From NCBI RefSeq assembly GCF_900177345.1, contig NZ_FWZT01000026.1, forward strand, positions 42,795 through 106,794: a stretch of DNA of 64,000 bases. Reading direction: 5' to 3'. This stretch comes from Pseudobacteriovorax antillogorgiicola (lineage in GTDB: Bacteria > Bdellovibrionota_B > Oligoflexia > Oligoflexales > Oligoflexaceae). The notes beneath the pieces were generated by a model. The model saw only the letters and a list, made by a program, of their open reading frames with translations. It was not told the origin of the DNA and made no database searches. This document shows, piece by piece, positions 8,593 to 18,509 of this stretch (position 1 is the first letter of the stretch; each line of letters starts with the position of its first letter). A program made the translations under genes and the position numbers.

Positions 8593-9184
8593 TTTTGGGG
8601 CCCGCCTCGTTACTGCAATTTTAATATGGTACTTATCCAGTCTTAGCTTCGTTAATGCTGCTCCTATACCATCTAAATGGGTTACCATTGATGCTGGCGA
8701 TAATCTGCTTATCGATCCGTCTCCCTACCTTACTGCCAAGCAAAAAAAACTGATCTATTCGGGTTTACCAGCCTATAGCTCGGTGGCTCTCGTCCTTGGA
8801 GGAAAGCATCAAGACTACGTTTTAAAATCCATGTCTTGTGCAATTCAATACGATCTCTGGGATGAAAAAATCGTCCTCCTTTACACAGGGGATGGCAGCC
8901 CTCGGCCCCTCAAAAGCATCGATGATTACTACCGTATCTGTGTGGCATTTAGGCTAAAGGCCTCGGCTCAAATCACGTCTCTCTTAAGCACCGCTCAGAC
9001 TCTTAAAATTAAGATGAGCTTCACACAGATCTCGGGTGAAACCACGGAAGAGATTAAAGAATGGCTTGTGGGGCAACAATCTTCAGTACTTAAAGGTTTA
9101 TTCTCCCACATGCTCGGTGATTTAAAGATGGAGGAGTCCCTTGAGTTACCGGTCCATCTACCGAAAAAACGCCCGCAGCCGTAG
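8585..9184 (+). CDS. Exported protein of unknown function
   Basis: A 199-residue protein beginning at ATG 8585, eight bases inside the end of the preceding barrel gene (ATGACTAG overlap) and preceded by GAGGGGG, so translation is probably coupled. A signal peptide (to about SFVNAA, residue 27) leads to a mature domain containing VTIDAGDNLLIDPSPYLTAK and one Cys-containing stretch. Position between an outer-membrane barrel and a sensor kinase suggests an envelope function. No family recognised. Confidence 0.7.
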   Translation: MTSFGARLVTAILIWYLSSLSFVNAAPIPSKWVTIDAGDNLLIDPSPYLTAKQKKLIYSGLPAYSSVALVLGGKHQDYVLKSMSCAIQYDLWDEKIVLLYTGDGSPRPLKSIDDYYRICVAFRLKASAQITSLLSTAQTLKIKMSFTQISGETTEEIKEWLVGQQSSVLKGLFSHMLGDLKMEESLELPVHLPKKRPQP

Positions 9185-9192
9185 AGAGACGC

Positions 9193-10662
9193 ATGAGCAC
9201 TGAAAAGGACATCCGCTGGTACAACATCACCGTATCGAAAGCTGTGGGTATCGCCGCCCTTATCATTATCTGTGGTTACGTGGGCAGTATCATAGCCATG
9301 CGCGAGGCAATCGACGCCCTTTCCCCCATCATCCACGACCCTGAGATTGAGCGAAGTTTACAAAAGCAGCTCCAGCGCATCAAATCAGAAAATCGCTTGC
9401 AACGACAGCTCCTTCCCCACCTCCTGCGAGAAAAATTTATTGAGGAAGACGAAGTTTCTCCTTCAGACCTAAAAGAGTTTTTGGCTACAGTAAACTTATC
9501 CAACTCGAATTTTCTGGGAATGATTACGTTCATTCCCAGCGCCAGCCCGAATGATCATATCGAGTGGATATCTAGCACCGAATTGCAGGTAAAAAACCTT
9601 CTAATCAAAGTGCCATTTACCGGTGTTAAAAATGAGTTCGAACGAACGATGACCTTGATGCAGCGCTACCAACTGATTCGGGGCACATGGAAAAGTCAAA
9701 TAGGTCCAACCTTTATCAAAGTCCATGGCGTGATTCTCATCATAACATTTGCTGTGCTGGGAGGTGCTCTTGTGGTCTTGCTACAAAAGTACCGACGGCG
9801 AATCCACTATGTGATCGGTGGTTTCAAGCTTTGGTCTGAGAAAGACCCGGGATTTCGCTTTCAAAGCAATGAGTTCAATGACGAGATGGCTACGATTTGC
9901 GAGCAGTTCAACGTTATGGCTGATGAGGTGGAAGCTAACCGCAAGCGGACTCTTTACCTTGAAAAAATGTCGTCCTGGCAAACCATCGCTAAGAAGATGG
10001 CTCATGAAATCAAAAACCCATTAACTCCCATCAAAATGATGGTTTCTCACGTCGTGAGGAAATACCCCGGAGAGGATGAAGGCTACCAGAAAACACTTGA
10101 AGAATGCCAAACCATTATTATCGAAGAGGTGAATAGCCTCAGGAGGATGGTTGACTCCTTTTCTCAATTTGCGCAACTTCCCCAGCCTAAGTTCGAAACT
10201 CAAGACCTCATCCCACTTTGCCAGCACGTGGTCGAGATTCAATCAGCAGCATTTTCCCAACACAAGATCGAGCTTGCCACCAAGTTGGATCAGGCTTTAT
10301 GTCATATCGACCCCCAGCTCATCCGTCAAGTCCTGACAAATATTAGCAAGAATGCCGCAGAAGCTAGCGAAGCTTGCAATATCACCTTGGCTTTGGAATC
10401 TGATTTAAGCTATTACATCCTAACGATCCGAGATGACGGACCTGGGATACCTGAGGATATCCTCAGTCGCATTTTTGAGGCGTATTTTACAACGAAACAC
10501 ACAGGGGACAGCCCCGGCATGGGACTGGGGCTTGCTATCTGTAAGAAGATAATTCTGGATCATAGCGGCGAGCTGCTCGTAGAGAGTCGGCCTGGGCTCA
10601 CTGAATTTTCGATCCGTTTACCAAAACTCGACCCCCAGGCTTTGGGGCCCCAAGCTACGTAA
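9193..10662 (+). CDS. NtrY-like membrane sensor histidine kinase
   Basis: A 489-residue sensor kinase. Two TM helices (about 15-35 and 176-196) flank a 140-residue periplasmic segment; a HAMP-like linker follows, then the dimerisation box HEIKNPLTPIK with phospho-accepting His271, N-box NISKNAAE (383-390), G1 DDGPGIP (414-420) and G2 GMGLGLAIC (442-450). The HEIKNPLTPIK form is typical of the NtrY/NtrB-like group that partners NtrC-type regulators. The gene starts nine bases after the upstream exported-protein gene and is followed nine bases later by the regulator gene. Signal sensed is unknown; the barrel and periplasmic genes upstream suggest an envelope cue. Confidence 0.92.
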   Translation: MSTEKDIRWYNITVSKAVGIAALIIICGYVGSIIAMREAIDALSPIIHDPEIERSLQKQLQRIKSENRLQRQLLPHLLREKFIEEDEVSPSDLKEFLATVNLSNSNFLGMITFIPSASPNDHIEWISSTELQVKNLLIKVPFTGVKNEFERTMTLMQRYQLIRGTWKSQIGPTFIKVHGVILIITFAVLGGALVVLLQKYRRRIHYVIGGFKLWSEKDPGFRFQSNEFNDEMATICEQFNVMADEVEANRKRTLYLEKMSSWQTIAKKMAHEIKNPLTPIKMMVSHVVRKYPGEDEGYQKTLEECQTIIIEEVNSLRRMVDSFSQFAQLPQPKFETQDLIPLCQHVVEIQSAAFSQHKIELATKLDQALCHIDPQLIRQVLTNISKNAAEASEACNITLALESDLSYYILTIRDDGPGIPEDILSRIFEAYFTTKHTGDSPGMGLGLAICKKIILDHSGELLVESRPGLTEFSIRLPKLDPQALGPQAT

Positions 10663-10671
10663 GAGGTTTCT

Positions 10672-12159
10672 ATGTCAGACACATCAGTGGTCAACTCATT
10701 ATCCGGCAGTCGGATTCTTGTGGTTGACGACCACAGGAATATCCGCCTGTCCTTAAAAATGACTCTCGAAGGCGAAGGGGCCATTGTCACCGAAGCGGAA
10801 ACTTACGCCCAGGCTCTGATCAAATTAGGATCACTAAGCGAAGCCCAAGCTATTCCTTTCGATGTTGTGCTGCTCGATATTCGCCTGCCGGATGGGAATG
10901 GTCTCGATGTTCTTAAATTACTATCTCACCACAAACACGCATCTCAAGTGATCATGATTTCCGGTGAGGGCACTGTCAAAGAAGCTTTCGCAGCAACCAA
11001 GCTGGGAGCCTTTGACTATATCGAAAAGCCCTTTGTGCCTGAGCGAATTCTGGTAAGCATTGGCCGATGCCTTGATTTTAACAATATTCAAGTCACGAAC
11101 AAGCAACTCAGCCAGCAGGTGATGAAGGGGCAGGAAATCCTAGGCCAAACCCCCGCTGTGGAAGAGCTAAAATCACTCATCAGCCGTGTGGCACCAACCA
11201 ACGGACGGGTTCTGATTCTCGGGGAAAGCGGTACCGGCAAGGAACTTATTGCTAAAAGTGTGCACCGTCAATCCCAGCGGGCCAAGAAACCTATGGTCAA
11301 GGTCAACTGCGCTGCCATACCACACTCACTGGTTGAAAGTGAGTTGTTCGGCCATGAGAAAGGAGCGTTCACCGGCGCTACTAAGAATAGAAAAGGGTTA
11401 TTTGAGCAGGCCGATGGGGGCACCTTGTTCCTGGACGAGATTGGTGAGTTGGACCTCAATGTCCAAGCCAAGTTACTCCGCACCTTGCAAAGCGGCGAGA
11501 TCATACCCGTCGGCTCAGAAACGGTCACAACTGTGGACGTGCGCTTGATCGCTGCAACCCACCGCGACCTCGAAGGCATGGTCGCCAACGGCGAGTTTCG
11601 GGAAGATCTGTTTTATCGACTCAACGTGGTCACGATCGTATCTCCCCCTTTAAGGGAACGAAAGGACGACCTTGATATCCTCGTGAATCATTTCGTTGAG
11701 GATGCCTGTCAGGAACATGCTATCCCCCAACGTAGTGTGACACCTACAGCGATGGCCGAACTGAAAGCCTACCACTGGCCCGGCAATATCCGAGAACTAC
11801 GAAATGTCATTGAGCGCGAGGTCATTCTCAGTGACTCCGCTGAAATTGACAGTGTTAGCAGCCTTAGTACCAAGGTTAGCCCTGTGGCGACGACTAGCAC
11901 CCAGTCTCAGCAAACCAAGTCAAATAGTCTTAGCAAGACGACCCCTCCAGGCGATGCAGCAAGTTTTTCGTTCGAATCTGAGGTCGTCCCCTGGCAAGAG
12001 TTGCATCAGGCGATCGGAAAGAGCTATATCAAGTATGTACTTAACAAGACCCAGGGAAATGTCAGTGAAGCTGCAAGGGTACTTTGCCTGGAGCGGGCCT
12101 ACCTTCATCGCCTGATGAAAAAGCTTGGTATCCAACGAGGAGTTGTAGTAACTGATTGA
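10672..12159 (+). CDS. NtrC-family sigma-54 response regulator
   Basis: A 495-residue enhancer-binding regulator. Receiver domain residues 13-130 with acidic pocket VVDD (17-20), phospho-site Asp69 (LLDIRLPDG) and Lys119. AAA+ domain with Walker A GESGTGKE (184-191), sigma-54 contact loop GAFTGA (231-236) and Walker B TLFLDE (251-256). The C-terminal helix-turn-helix (VSEAARVLCLERAYLHRLMK) is Fis-like. A low-complexity Ser/Thr/Gln linker separates AAA+ and HTH. All parts needed to activate sigma-54 promoters are intact. Cognate partner is almost certainly the NtrY-like kinase directly upstream. A sigma-54 promoter exists elsewhere in the window (33851), but no link between the two is shown. 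Confidence 0.95.
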   Translation: MSDTSVVNSLSGSRILVVDDHRNIRLSLKMTLEGEGAIVTEAETYAQALIKLGSLSEAQAIPFDVVLLDIRLPDGNGLDVLKLLSHHKHASQVIMISGEGTVKEAFAATKLGAFDYIEKPFVPERILVSIGRCLDFNNIQVTNKQLSQQVMKGQEILGQTPAVEELKSLISRVAPTNGRVLILGESGTGKELIAKSVHRQSQRAKKPMVKVNCAAIPHSLVESELFGHEKGAFTGATKNRKGLFEQADGGTLFLDEIGELDLNVQAKLLRTLQSGEIIPVGSETVTTVDVRLIAATHRDLEGMVANGEFREDLFYRLNVVTIVSPPLRERKDDLDILVNHFVEDACQEHAIPQRSVTPTAMAELKAYHWPGNIRELRNVIEREVILSDSAEIDSVSSLSTKVSPVATTSTQSQQTKSNSLSKTTPPGDAASFSFESEVVPWQELHQAIGKSYIKYVLNKTQGNVSEAARVLCLERAYLHRLMKKLGIQRGVVVTD

Positions 12160-12242
12160 CGTATGTAACCAGGTAAATCTTGTTTTTTAACCGCAAATGA
12201 TTTAGGTATTACGCTTATTTTGCATGCTTTCGGAGGTGTTCC

Positions 12243-13193
12243 ATGGATGACTCAATTCTCTATCTTGCTGTGGCAGCTGCTGCTTTTGCACTCGTCTACG
12301 CTTTTTTAACGCGTAAGCAGTTCCTCAATAGCAAGGCCCTAGCCCGAGAAGCATCCGCACAAGTCGACAAGACTCAGAAGAAAGTTCAGAAGCTTGAGAA
12401 TCAAGCCAGCCAACACCAAAAAGCGGTGCAGCAGCTTCGAGACTCGTTGCAAGCCGCTGAAAAGAAGTTGGCCGAAAGCCAAAAGCGACTCCACAGCAAA
12501 GATGACGATGTCGCCAAGGTTAAGGCTGATTTCGACGCACAGCTAGTGATCGAAACTCGTAAACGAGATCACGTGGAAGAGCAAAACAAAGCACTCACCG
12601 AGCAATTAGCCCAAGCAGTTCGCGAAAAGAAAGAAGCGCAGACCGAGGCTGAGCAACTAAGCTCGAAAGCCGTTTCGAAAGACGAGCTGAAGTCTGCAAA
12701 AGGCGATTTAGAGAAACTACAGAAACAGCTCCAGCAAGCCCGCAAAGAAAACAAGTCTCTCAAGCATCAGGTAGAAAAGGCCCGTGAGATTTTGAGCAAG
12801 GTTAAACCTGGCGAGCTGAAGCGACTTAAAGTGAAAGCCAATCGCATGGAGCAGCTATATACCAGCATGAAAGGCCTGCGAGAGATGGCTGAGGAGCGTA
12901 ACCAAAACTGGGAAACAGCCCTCCGTCTTATGGCGGTTCATATTACCGGTAAGTCTGTGGATGACAAAGCTGCGACCGCTCCTTTAGTTGGAGAAGCGTT
13001 GGAAGCTATCGGCTCAAATCTAGTCCATGACGAGCACACTTTTGGTAGTGAAGAAGCTCCTGGGACTGAAAAGGCATCTCCGGAAGACACAGCAGACGTT
13101 CCGCAAGAAGCGAGTCGTGAAGCACCTAACGAGCCTGAAGATGACAAAAGTATTCCCGCAACGACTCCGACCGAGACTGTAGAAACTCTATGA
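12243..13193 (+). CDS. Membrane-anchored coiled-coil protein
   Basis: A 316-residue protein with one N-terminal TM helix (SILYLAVAAAAFALVYAFL, about 4-22) and a long coiled coil (about 35-225) rich in Lys, Glu, Gln and Ala, with heptads such as LENQASQHQKAVQQLRDSLQ. The C-terminal 70 residues are acidic and Pro/Thr-rich and probably disordered. The topology suggests a short periplasmic start with the coiled coil in the cytoplasm. It overlaps trmH by four bases (ATGA). It resembles generic bacterial envelope coiled-coil proteins; no specific function can be named. Confidence 0.75.
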   Translation: MDDSILYLAVAAAAFALVYAFLTRKQFLNSKALAREASAQVDKTQKKVQKLENQASQHQKAVQQLRDSLQAAEKKLAESQKRLHSKDDDVAKVKADFDAQLVIETRKRDHVEEQNKALTEQLAQAVREKKEAQTEAEQLSSKAVSKDELKSAKGDLEKLQKQLQQARKENKSLKHQVEKAREILSKVKPGELKRLKVKANRMEQLYTSMKGLREMAEERNQNWETALRLMAVHITGKSVDDKAATAPLVGEALEAIGSNLVHDEHTFGSEEAPGTEKASPEDTADVPQEASREAPNEPEDDKSIPATTPTETVETL

Positions 13194-13882
13194 CCGATAC
13201 GATTCCACTGACGAGATATGGTTACCCAGCAGATGCCTGGCGTCTGCTTGCCCCCCGCCTCACCGATAAACGTCGCGAAAAAATGGATTTTGTTGCGAGC
13301 CATCGTACTAAGAAGGTTCGCCTGGTCCTTCAAGACATTCACGATCCCCATAATATTTCAGCCTGCCTCCGTTCTGCGGAAGCCTTTGGTGTTTTGGACA
13401 TTGATATTGTGAATCTCTACCAAAAGTTTGCCAAACCAAGCACTGTGTCTCGTGGGAGCTATAACTGGCTTAAGATGCATCGCTATACCAGTATTCCAGA
13501 TATCATTCAGGACTTACGCAGTAACGGCTATAAAATCGCGGCGGGTTACCCATCCCCTGATAATCTCAAACTTAACGAGATCCCTGTAGATCAGGGCGTT
13601 GCTGTTGTCTTTGGCAACGAACATCGTGGGGTAGCACCTGAGTGGGATGAACATGTGGACTACAAATTTACCATTCCTATGGTCGGCATGGTGGAGAGTT
13701 TGAATATTTCAGTTTCTGCTGCCCTCACCATGTACCAGCTCACCCAAAGAAGCCGCGCACTCCTTGGAGACGCCGCCTACCACTTGAGCGAACAAGAAAA
13801 AAATGACCTACTCAGCGATTGGGTTTGTCAGCACGCCAGAAGCTACGAGAAAGAACTTGCTAGATTGCGCAATCAGTCTTGA
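13190..13882 (+). CDS. trmH: tRNA (guanosine-2'-O-)-methyltransferase, TrmH type
   Basis: A 230-residue SpoU-family RNA 2'-O-methyltransferase. Motif 1 is visible as QDIHDPHNISACLRSAEAFG (with the catalytic Arg), motif 2 as VVFGNEHRGV, motif 3 as IPMVGMVESLNISVSAALTM, which forms the trefoil knot binding S-adenosylmethionine. The close match of these blocks and the C-terminal extension to TrmH suggests Gm18 methylation of tRNA. Other SpoU members are possible. The start overlaps the stop of the upstream coiled-coil gene, implying coupled translation. Confidence 0.88.
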   Translation: MTDTIPLTRYGYPADAWRLLAPRLTDKRREKMDFVASHRTKKVRLVLQDIHDPHNISACLRSAEAFGVLDIDIVNLYQKFAKPSTVSRGSYNWLKMHRYTSIPDIIQDLRSNGYKIAAGYPSPDNLKLNEIPVDQGVAVVFGNEHRGVAPEWDEHVDYKFTIPMVGMVESLNISVSAALTMYQLTQRSRALLGDAAYHLSEQEKNDLLSDWVCQHARSYEKELARLRNQS

Positions 13883-13970
13883 GAAGAGTTGTTCAGTCTT
13901 GGCTGGTACTTCCAAGTACGATTTGGTAAATCCTTGATAGCAAACAATGAACTGCTAAGGATTCTACTCA

Positions 13971-14726
13971 ATGCTCAGGCCGCGCCGACTCTTTCTTACC
14001 GCTTTTATTCTTCTCATCACAAGTTGCAGCCATATTGAAACTGAACCGTATGGGATTCAAAAGGAGCATATCGCCTTTGTCCCAGCTCGCATTGGCGTTA
14101 TTGCTTGTCGAGAATGGCCCTATAACGCACGATACTACAAACAGCCGATTACCAACTTCTCTCCGGTCGAGATCAAGGAGATCTGCGATGCTCTCGACGC
14201 ATTCGTACTGAAGGGCTTCGAGGGTCAACCCTATATGCGCGGGCTTAGCCCGAAGGTCGTCGGAACCTTGTTACAACGAGCCAACCAAGACACGCTACTG
14301 TCCGAGATCAATGAGCTATGGCATCAACAGGAAAGCGATTGTAAGACTTGCGCGAATTCAGTGAGTCACTACAAGCAGTCTATTGCTCCTCGGAAGGAGT
14401 GGCAACAGTGGCTTGGTCGCTTCAGTCGCAATGTCTACAACACGGATGCGATTCTAGTTCCTATGGTGCTATACGCACAGAAGGGCCGCTCCGACGAGCG
14501 TGGCCTAGCCATTGCCTATCGACGGGTCGGTATCAGCCTATTGCTTATCGACACCAATAATGGCCGTCTGATATGGGCAGGGGGGCGAGATGTGCAAGCC
14601 AATAACCGTAAGCTCGATTCGGATACCCACTTGAACACCCTTGCTCTACCAAGCTGGAAGCAAGTGTCATCTCGGCTCTTGGTCAAGGATATCTGGACAG
14701 AATTTCCCGGCAGACAAAACTACTAG
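13971..14726 (+). CDS. Lipoprotein of unknown function
   Basis: A 251-residue lipoprotein: basic start MLRPRR, hydrophobic core and lipobox LITSC with the modified Cys near residue 19. The mature part includes CREWPYNARYYKQ, a CKTC pair, a segment DAILVPMVLYAQKGRS and RRVGISLLLIDTNNGRLIWA, the last resembling the strand-rich cores of lipoproteins that pack against outer-membrane complexes. AAGGA precedes the ATG. The carboxylase genes begin 18 bases after its stop, so it may share their transcript without having a metabolic role. Confidence 0.75.
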   Translation: MLRPRRLFLTAFILLITSCSHIETEPYGIQKEHIAFVPARIGVIACREWPYNARYYKQPITNFSPVEIKEICDALDAFVLKGFEGQPYMRGLSPKVVGTLLQRANQDTLLSEINELWHQQESDCKTCANSVSHYKQSIAPRKEWQQWLGRFSRNVYNTDAILVPMVLYAQKGRSDERGLAIAYRRVGISLLLIDTNNGRLIWAGGRDVQANNRKLDSDTHLNTLALPSWKQVSSRLLVKDIWTEFPGRQNY

Positions 14727-14744
14727 CGATAGTGAGGAGTATCT

Positions 14745-16319
14745 ATGGATTTTAACCAGAAGCGGGAAGCTGCCTATGAGCAGCTTCAAGAAAACCGGCG
14801 CCTCGCAGCCCTGGGTGGCGGTGAGAAGCGCATTGAGTCCCAGCATCAAAGAGGTAAAATGACAGCAAGAGAGCGGATTCATCTGCTACTAGATGCTGAC
14901 TCATTCACAGAAATCGACGCCTTCGTCACCCACGATTGCCAGCACTTCGGCATGGAAGATAAGAAAATACTTGGGGACGGCGTTGTCACCGGCTTCGGTA
15001 CCATCGATGGTCGGCTGGTGTACGTATTCTCTCAAGACTTTACGGTTTTCGGCGGCAGCTTAAGTTTGGCCTTTGCTAAAAAAATCTGCAAAGTGATGGA
15101 TCTCGCCTTGCAAAATGGCGCTCCTTTGATCGGGCTTAATGACTCTGGCGGGGCGAGAATTCAAGAAGGTGTCGCGAGCCTCGGAGGGTATGCCGATATC
15201 TTCCACCGCAATGTCAAAGCTTCTGGGGTGATTCCACAGCTCTCGGTAGTCCTCGGCCCCTGTGCTGGTGGTGCTGTATATTCTCCAGCGATGACCGACT
15301 TCATATTTATGGTTGATGAGACGAGCCATATGTTTATTACCGGTCCCGAGGTGATAAAAACTGTAACCGGTGAGTCGGTGACCTTTGAAGAGCTAGGGGG
15401 GAGCCAAACCCACACCAGCAAAAGTGGAGTTTGCGATTTAAGATTACCGTCTGAAGGCGATGCTATCCTAGCTATTCGCAATTGGTTGTCTTACACCCCT
15501 TCCAATAACTTGGAAACTGTCCCTACTAAGCCTCTTGCTCCTAGCGAGCAAAGTGCAATCCAAGAAAGGCAAACAAACCTTGCCGATCTTGTGCCATCAA
15601 ACCCGAATCAGCCTTATGATATGAAAGATGTCATTCGGACAATTGTTGATCCTGATAGCTTCTTTGAACTCAAAGGTGAGTATGCGCCCAACATCACCAC
15701 CGGATTTGCGCGCCTCGACGGCCAAACAGTTGGTATCGTTGGCAACAACCCATCTGCCTTAGCTGGTGTCCTCGATATTGAAGCTTCAGTGAAAGCCGCA
15801 CGGTTTGTTCGCTTCTGCGATTGCTTTAATATTCCCCTTGTCACACTTGTTGATGTTCCAGGCTTTCTTCCGGGTACCGACCAGGAGAAAGGTGGTATTA
15901 TCCGTCATGGCGCCAAACTACTCTATGCATTTAGCGAAGCGACTGTTCCCAAGCTTACCGTAATTACTCGCAAGGCCTATGGCGGTGCCTACGATGTCAT
16001 GAACTCAAAGCACATCGGTGCCGACTTGAATCTTGCCTGGCCTCAAGCGGAAATCGCTGTCATGGGCGCTGAGGGGGCTTGTAACATCATATTCCGCAAT
16101 GAGATTAAAGGCTCGGACAAGCCTGACGAGACGCGCCGCGAGTTGACAGAATCCTATGCTTCAAAATTTGCCACTCCTTACGAAGCGGCGAGCAAAGGCT
16201 ACATCGATGCGGTCATTTTCCCAGAAGAAACTCGCGATCATTTAATTCGCGGTTTGAAAGCCTGCTCTTCAAAGCGAGAGAGCCGACCAAATCGCAAGCA
16301 TGGCAATATTCCACTTTAA
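14745..16319 (+). CDS. pccB: Acyl-CoA carboxylase carboxyltransferase subunit (propionyl-CoA carboxylase beta type)
   Basis: A 524-residue carboxyltransferase that moves CO2 from biotin to acyl-CoA. Signature blocks: [14 protein letters not shown], the N-terminal oxyanion region [39 protein letters not shown], and in the C-terminal half [30 protein letters not shown] and [14 protein letters not shown]. Length and block order match PccB better than AccD or AccA. Propionyl-CoA is the likely substrate; acetyl- or longer acyl-CoA cannot be excluded from sequence. The start follows GAGGAG. First of three tightly spaced genes with the biotin carboxylase and biotin carrier. Confidence 0.9.
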   Translation: MDFNQKREAAYEQLQENRRLAALGGGEKRIESQHQRGKMTARERIHLLLDADSFTEIDAFVTHDCQHFGMEDKKILGDGVVTGFGTIDGRLVYVFSQDFTVFGGSLSLAFAKKICKVMDLALQNGAPLIGLNDSGGARIQEGVASLGGYADIFHRNVKASGVIPQLSVVLGPCAGGAVYSPAMTDFIFMVDETSHMFITGPEVIKTVTGESVTFEELGGSQTHTSKSGVCDLRLPSEGDAILAIRNWLSYTPSNNLETVPTKPLAPSEQSAIQERQTNLADLVPSNPNQPYDMKDVIRTIVDPDSFFELKGEYAPNITTGFARLDGQTVGIVGNNPSALAGVLDIEASVKAARFVRFCDCFNIPLVTLVDVPGFLPGTDQEKGGIIRHGAKLLYAFSEATVPKLTVITRKAYGGAYDVMNSKHIGADLNLAWPQAEIAVMGAEGACNIIFRNEIKGSDKPDETRRELTESYASKFATPYEAASKGYIDAVIFPEETRDHLIRGLKACSSKRESRPNRKHGNIPL

Positions 16320-16328
16320 GGAGCACCT

Positions 16329-17843
16329 ATGATTCAATCTATTAAACGGGTGCTGATTGCCAATCGAGGTGAGATTGCAGTTCGCATCATACGAACCTTA
16401 AGAGATCTGGGCGTTGAAAGTGTTGCGGTTTACTCCGACGCTGATGCTGCCAGCAATCACCGAAAAATGGCTGATTTCGCCGTCCGACTGCCAGGCAGAA
16501 GCTCCGCGGAAACTTATCTCAACCAGGACGCACTCAAAGACGCTATCCGCTTAAGTGGAGCCGATGCCGTTCACCCCGGCTATGGCTTCCTTTCGGAAGA
16601 CGCATCTTTTTGTGAGATGATTACTGGTCTTGGGGTGAAATTCATAGGACCTTCCGTATCGGCCATGAATACCATGGGTAATAAAGTTGAAGCCAAAGAC
16701 CTCATGAAAAAGTATGAGGTTCCAACAGTGCCTGGCAGTGATGGTCAGATCCATAGTGCCCAAGAGCTTAAAGTGCTTACCGATAAGATCGGCTTTCCTA
16801 TCATCTTGAAGGCAGCTGCTGGAGGTGGTGGCCGTGGTATGCGCGAAGTATTTGAAGCTTCTCAGCTGGAAGAAGCTTTCGAGGCATGCTCCCGAGAGGC
16901 CGTCTCGTACTTTGGCAATGGAGCGGTATTTGCGGAACGCTTGATCCAAAACCCTCGCCACATTGAAATCCAGGTGCTTTGCGATGGTAAAAACGGTGTA
17001 CACCTATTCGAGCGTGATTGTTCCGTACAGCGTCGCCATCAAAAGCTCCTTGAGGAAGCCCCATCGCAATTTTTGTCTGATGAAAAGAGACAAGAGCTTG
17101 GCTCCCTAGCCGTTAAGGCTGCATTGGCAGTCGGCTATGAAGGGGTTGGTACAGTTGAGTTTATCTGTGAGTCGCCGGATGATGTGTACTTCATGGAAAT
17201 GAATACCAGGATTCAAGTCGAGCACCCGGTGACAGAAATGATCACCGGAGTCGACCTGATTCGCGAACAGATATTGGTAGCTGATGGGCAAGCTCTCACT
17301 ATGCAACAAGAGCATATTATCCCTCGGGGTTGGGCATTTGAAGCCCGGATTAACGCGGAAGATCCAACCCAGGATTTCATGCCAAGCCCTGGCACTATCA
17401 AACACCTTAAGCTACCAGAAGGCCCTTTCGTACGGGTGGATACACACATCTATGCTGGCTACCAGATTCCTTCTGAATATGACTCGATGATTGCCAAAGT
17501 GATCACTTGGGGTCCGAGCCGTGATATTGCTATGGATCGTTTGAAGCGGGCTTTATCAGAGATGGAAATAGGTGGGATTACGACGACGGCACGGTTCCAC
17601 GAAGCCGTGATCAGCAATGAGGTTTTCCGCTCTGGAAAGTTTACCACGCACTTTATCAACGACCAGCGGGATCAACTACAAGCCTCGATGGAAAACTGGC
17701 AAGAATCTGCCATGATAGATGGTGCACTGGTTTCCGCTGCGCTCAGCCAGGCAGCTAGTGATCAATCAGTCAGTGAACCATCAAAGCATACCCGGCAGGC
17801 TTGGGCTCAAAAAGCGATCGCTGAGTCTCATCATCACTATTAA
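16329..17843 (+). CDS. Biotin carboxylase subunit of acyl-CoA carboxylase
   Basis: A 504-residue biotin carboxylase that carboxylates biotin using ATP and bicarbonate. Visible: N-terminal LIANRGEIAVRIIRTLRDLG, ATP-grasp Gly-rich loop AAAGGGGRGMREV, RDCSVQRRHQKLLEEAPS, EFICESPDDVYFMEMNTRIQ and VEHPVTEMITG with catalytic Glu and Arg residues, and the C-terminal EARINAED block. It stops before the biotin-transfer and biotinyl domains that are fused on in typical PccA; those sit in the next gene. The ATG follows AAGGAG nine bases after the pccB stop. Confidence 0.92.
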   Translation: MIQSIKRVLIANRGEIAVRIIRTLRDLGVESVAVYSDADAASNHRKMADFAVRLPGRSSAETYLNQDALKDAIRLSGADAVHPGYGFLSEDASFCEMITGLGVKFIGPSVSAMNTMGNKVEAKDLMKKYEVPTVPGSDGQIHSAQELKVLTDKIGFPIILKAAAGGGGRGMREVFEASQLEEAFEACSREAVSYFGNGAVFAERLIQNPRHIEIQVLCDGKNGVHLFERDCSVQRRHQKLLEEAPSQFLSDEKRQELGSLAVKAALAVGYEGVGTVEFICESPDDVYFMEMNTRIQVEHPVTEMITGVDLIREQILVADGQALTMQQEHIIPRGWAFEARINAEDPTQDFMPSPGTIKHLKLPEGPFVRVDTHIYAGYQIPSEYDSMIAKVITWGPSRDIAMDRLKRALSEMEIGGITTTARFHEAVISNEVFRSGKFTTHFINDQRDQLQASMENWQESAMIDGALVSAALSQAASDQSVSEPSKHTRQAWAQKAIAESHHHY

Positions 17844-17855
17844 GGGAGTTCTATC

Positions 17856-18419
17856 GTGAAGTGGAAAGTTGATATCGCAGAGTGCGAGCCAGTCATAGTA
17901 GATCTACCAAGCAAACTTGTAAAAGATAGTTGGACCCCGATCTCCCTGCAAGGTAAGCGATACTTTGTACAGTGGAATAAGAGCTTAAATACCATCTACC
18001 TGAAAGACCAAAACGGACTTGAACGCCCTCTGAAAGTTCGTGGCCAGAATATGGTACAGTTTCCGGGCGAGGTTCAGAGGCGCTTTCAGATTGAAATCTC
18101 CGGCGCTGGATTTCACTTGGTGAACCGCCTTGAAACTGTTGTGGAGCCTTCAGTTCCAGGTTCAGCCTTTCGAAAGAGTTCAGCGAATGATGCTGGTGCT
18201 ACGGTGCGTGCACCCATGGTGGGTAAGGTGATTAAAGTGCTCGTCAGCGATGGTGATCTGGTGACAAAGGGCCAAGAGCTTCTGGTCATCGAAGCCATGA
18301 AAATGGAGAATAAAATTCTTGCACCGGTTGCGGGGCAAGTTTCAAAGCTGAAAGCTAAGGAAGGTGAGCAGACTGGGATTGGTGATGCTTTGATGCAAAT
18401 AGAGCTAGCTAACAGCTAA
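17856..18419 (+). CDS. Biotin carrier subunit of acyl-CoA carboxylase
   Basis: A 187-residue protein starting with GTG at 17856 after AGGGAG. Residues 115-187 form a biotinyl domain: VRAPMVGKVIKVLV, then EAMKMENKI with the biotinylated Lys149. Residues 1-100 (including FQIEISGAGFHLVN) probably correspond to the biotin-transfer region that in PccA lies between the carboxylase and carrier domains. The holoenzyme would thus be assembled from three polypeptides. This gene ends the operon; no strong terminator is visible before the convergent TIGR02147 gene, whose stop is 91 bases away. Confidence 0.88.
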   Translation: MKWKVDIAECEPVIVDLPSKLVKDSWTPISLQGKRYFVQWNKSLNTIYLKDQNGLERPLKVRGQNMVQFPGEVQRRFQIEISGAGFHLVNRLETVVEPSVPGSAFRKSSANDAGATVRAPMVGKVIKVLVSDGDLVTKGQELLVIEAMKMENKILAPVAGQVSKLKAKEGEQTGIGDALMQIELANS

Positions 18420-18509
18420 GATCAGCCTTTTGTTTCTTAATCCGAAGCTAAGTATCCTAAGCGGAGCTTGGCTTTGTGATTTATGTTCGCCAAGTTCTTT
18501 GCCATAGAT

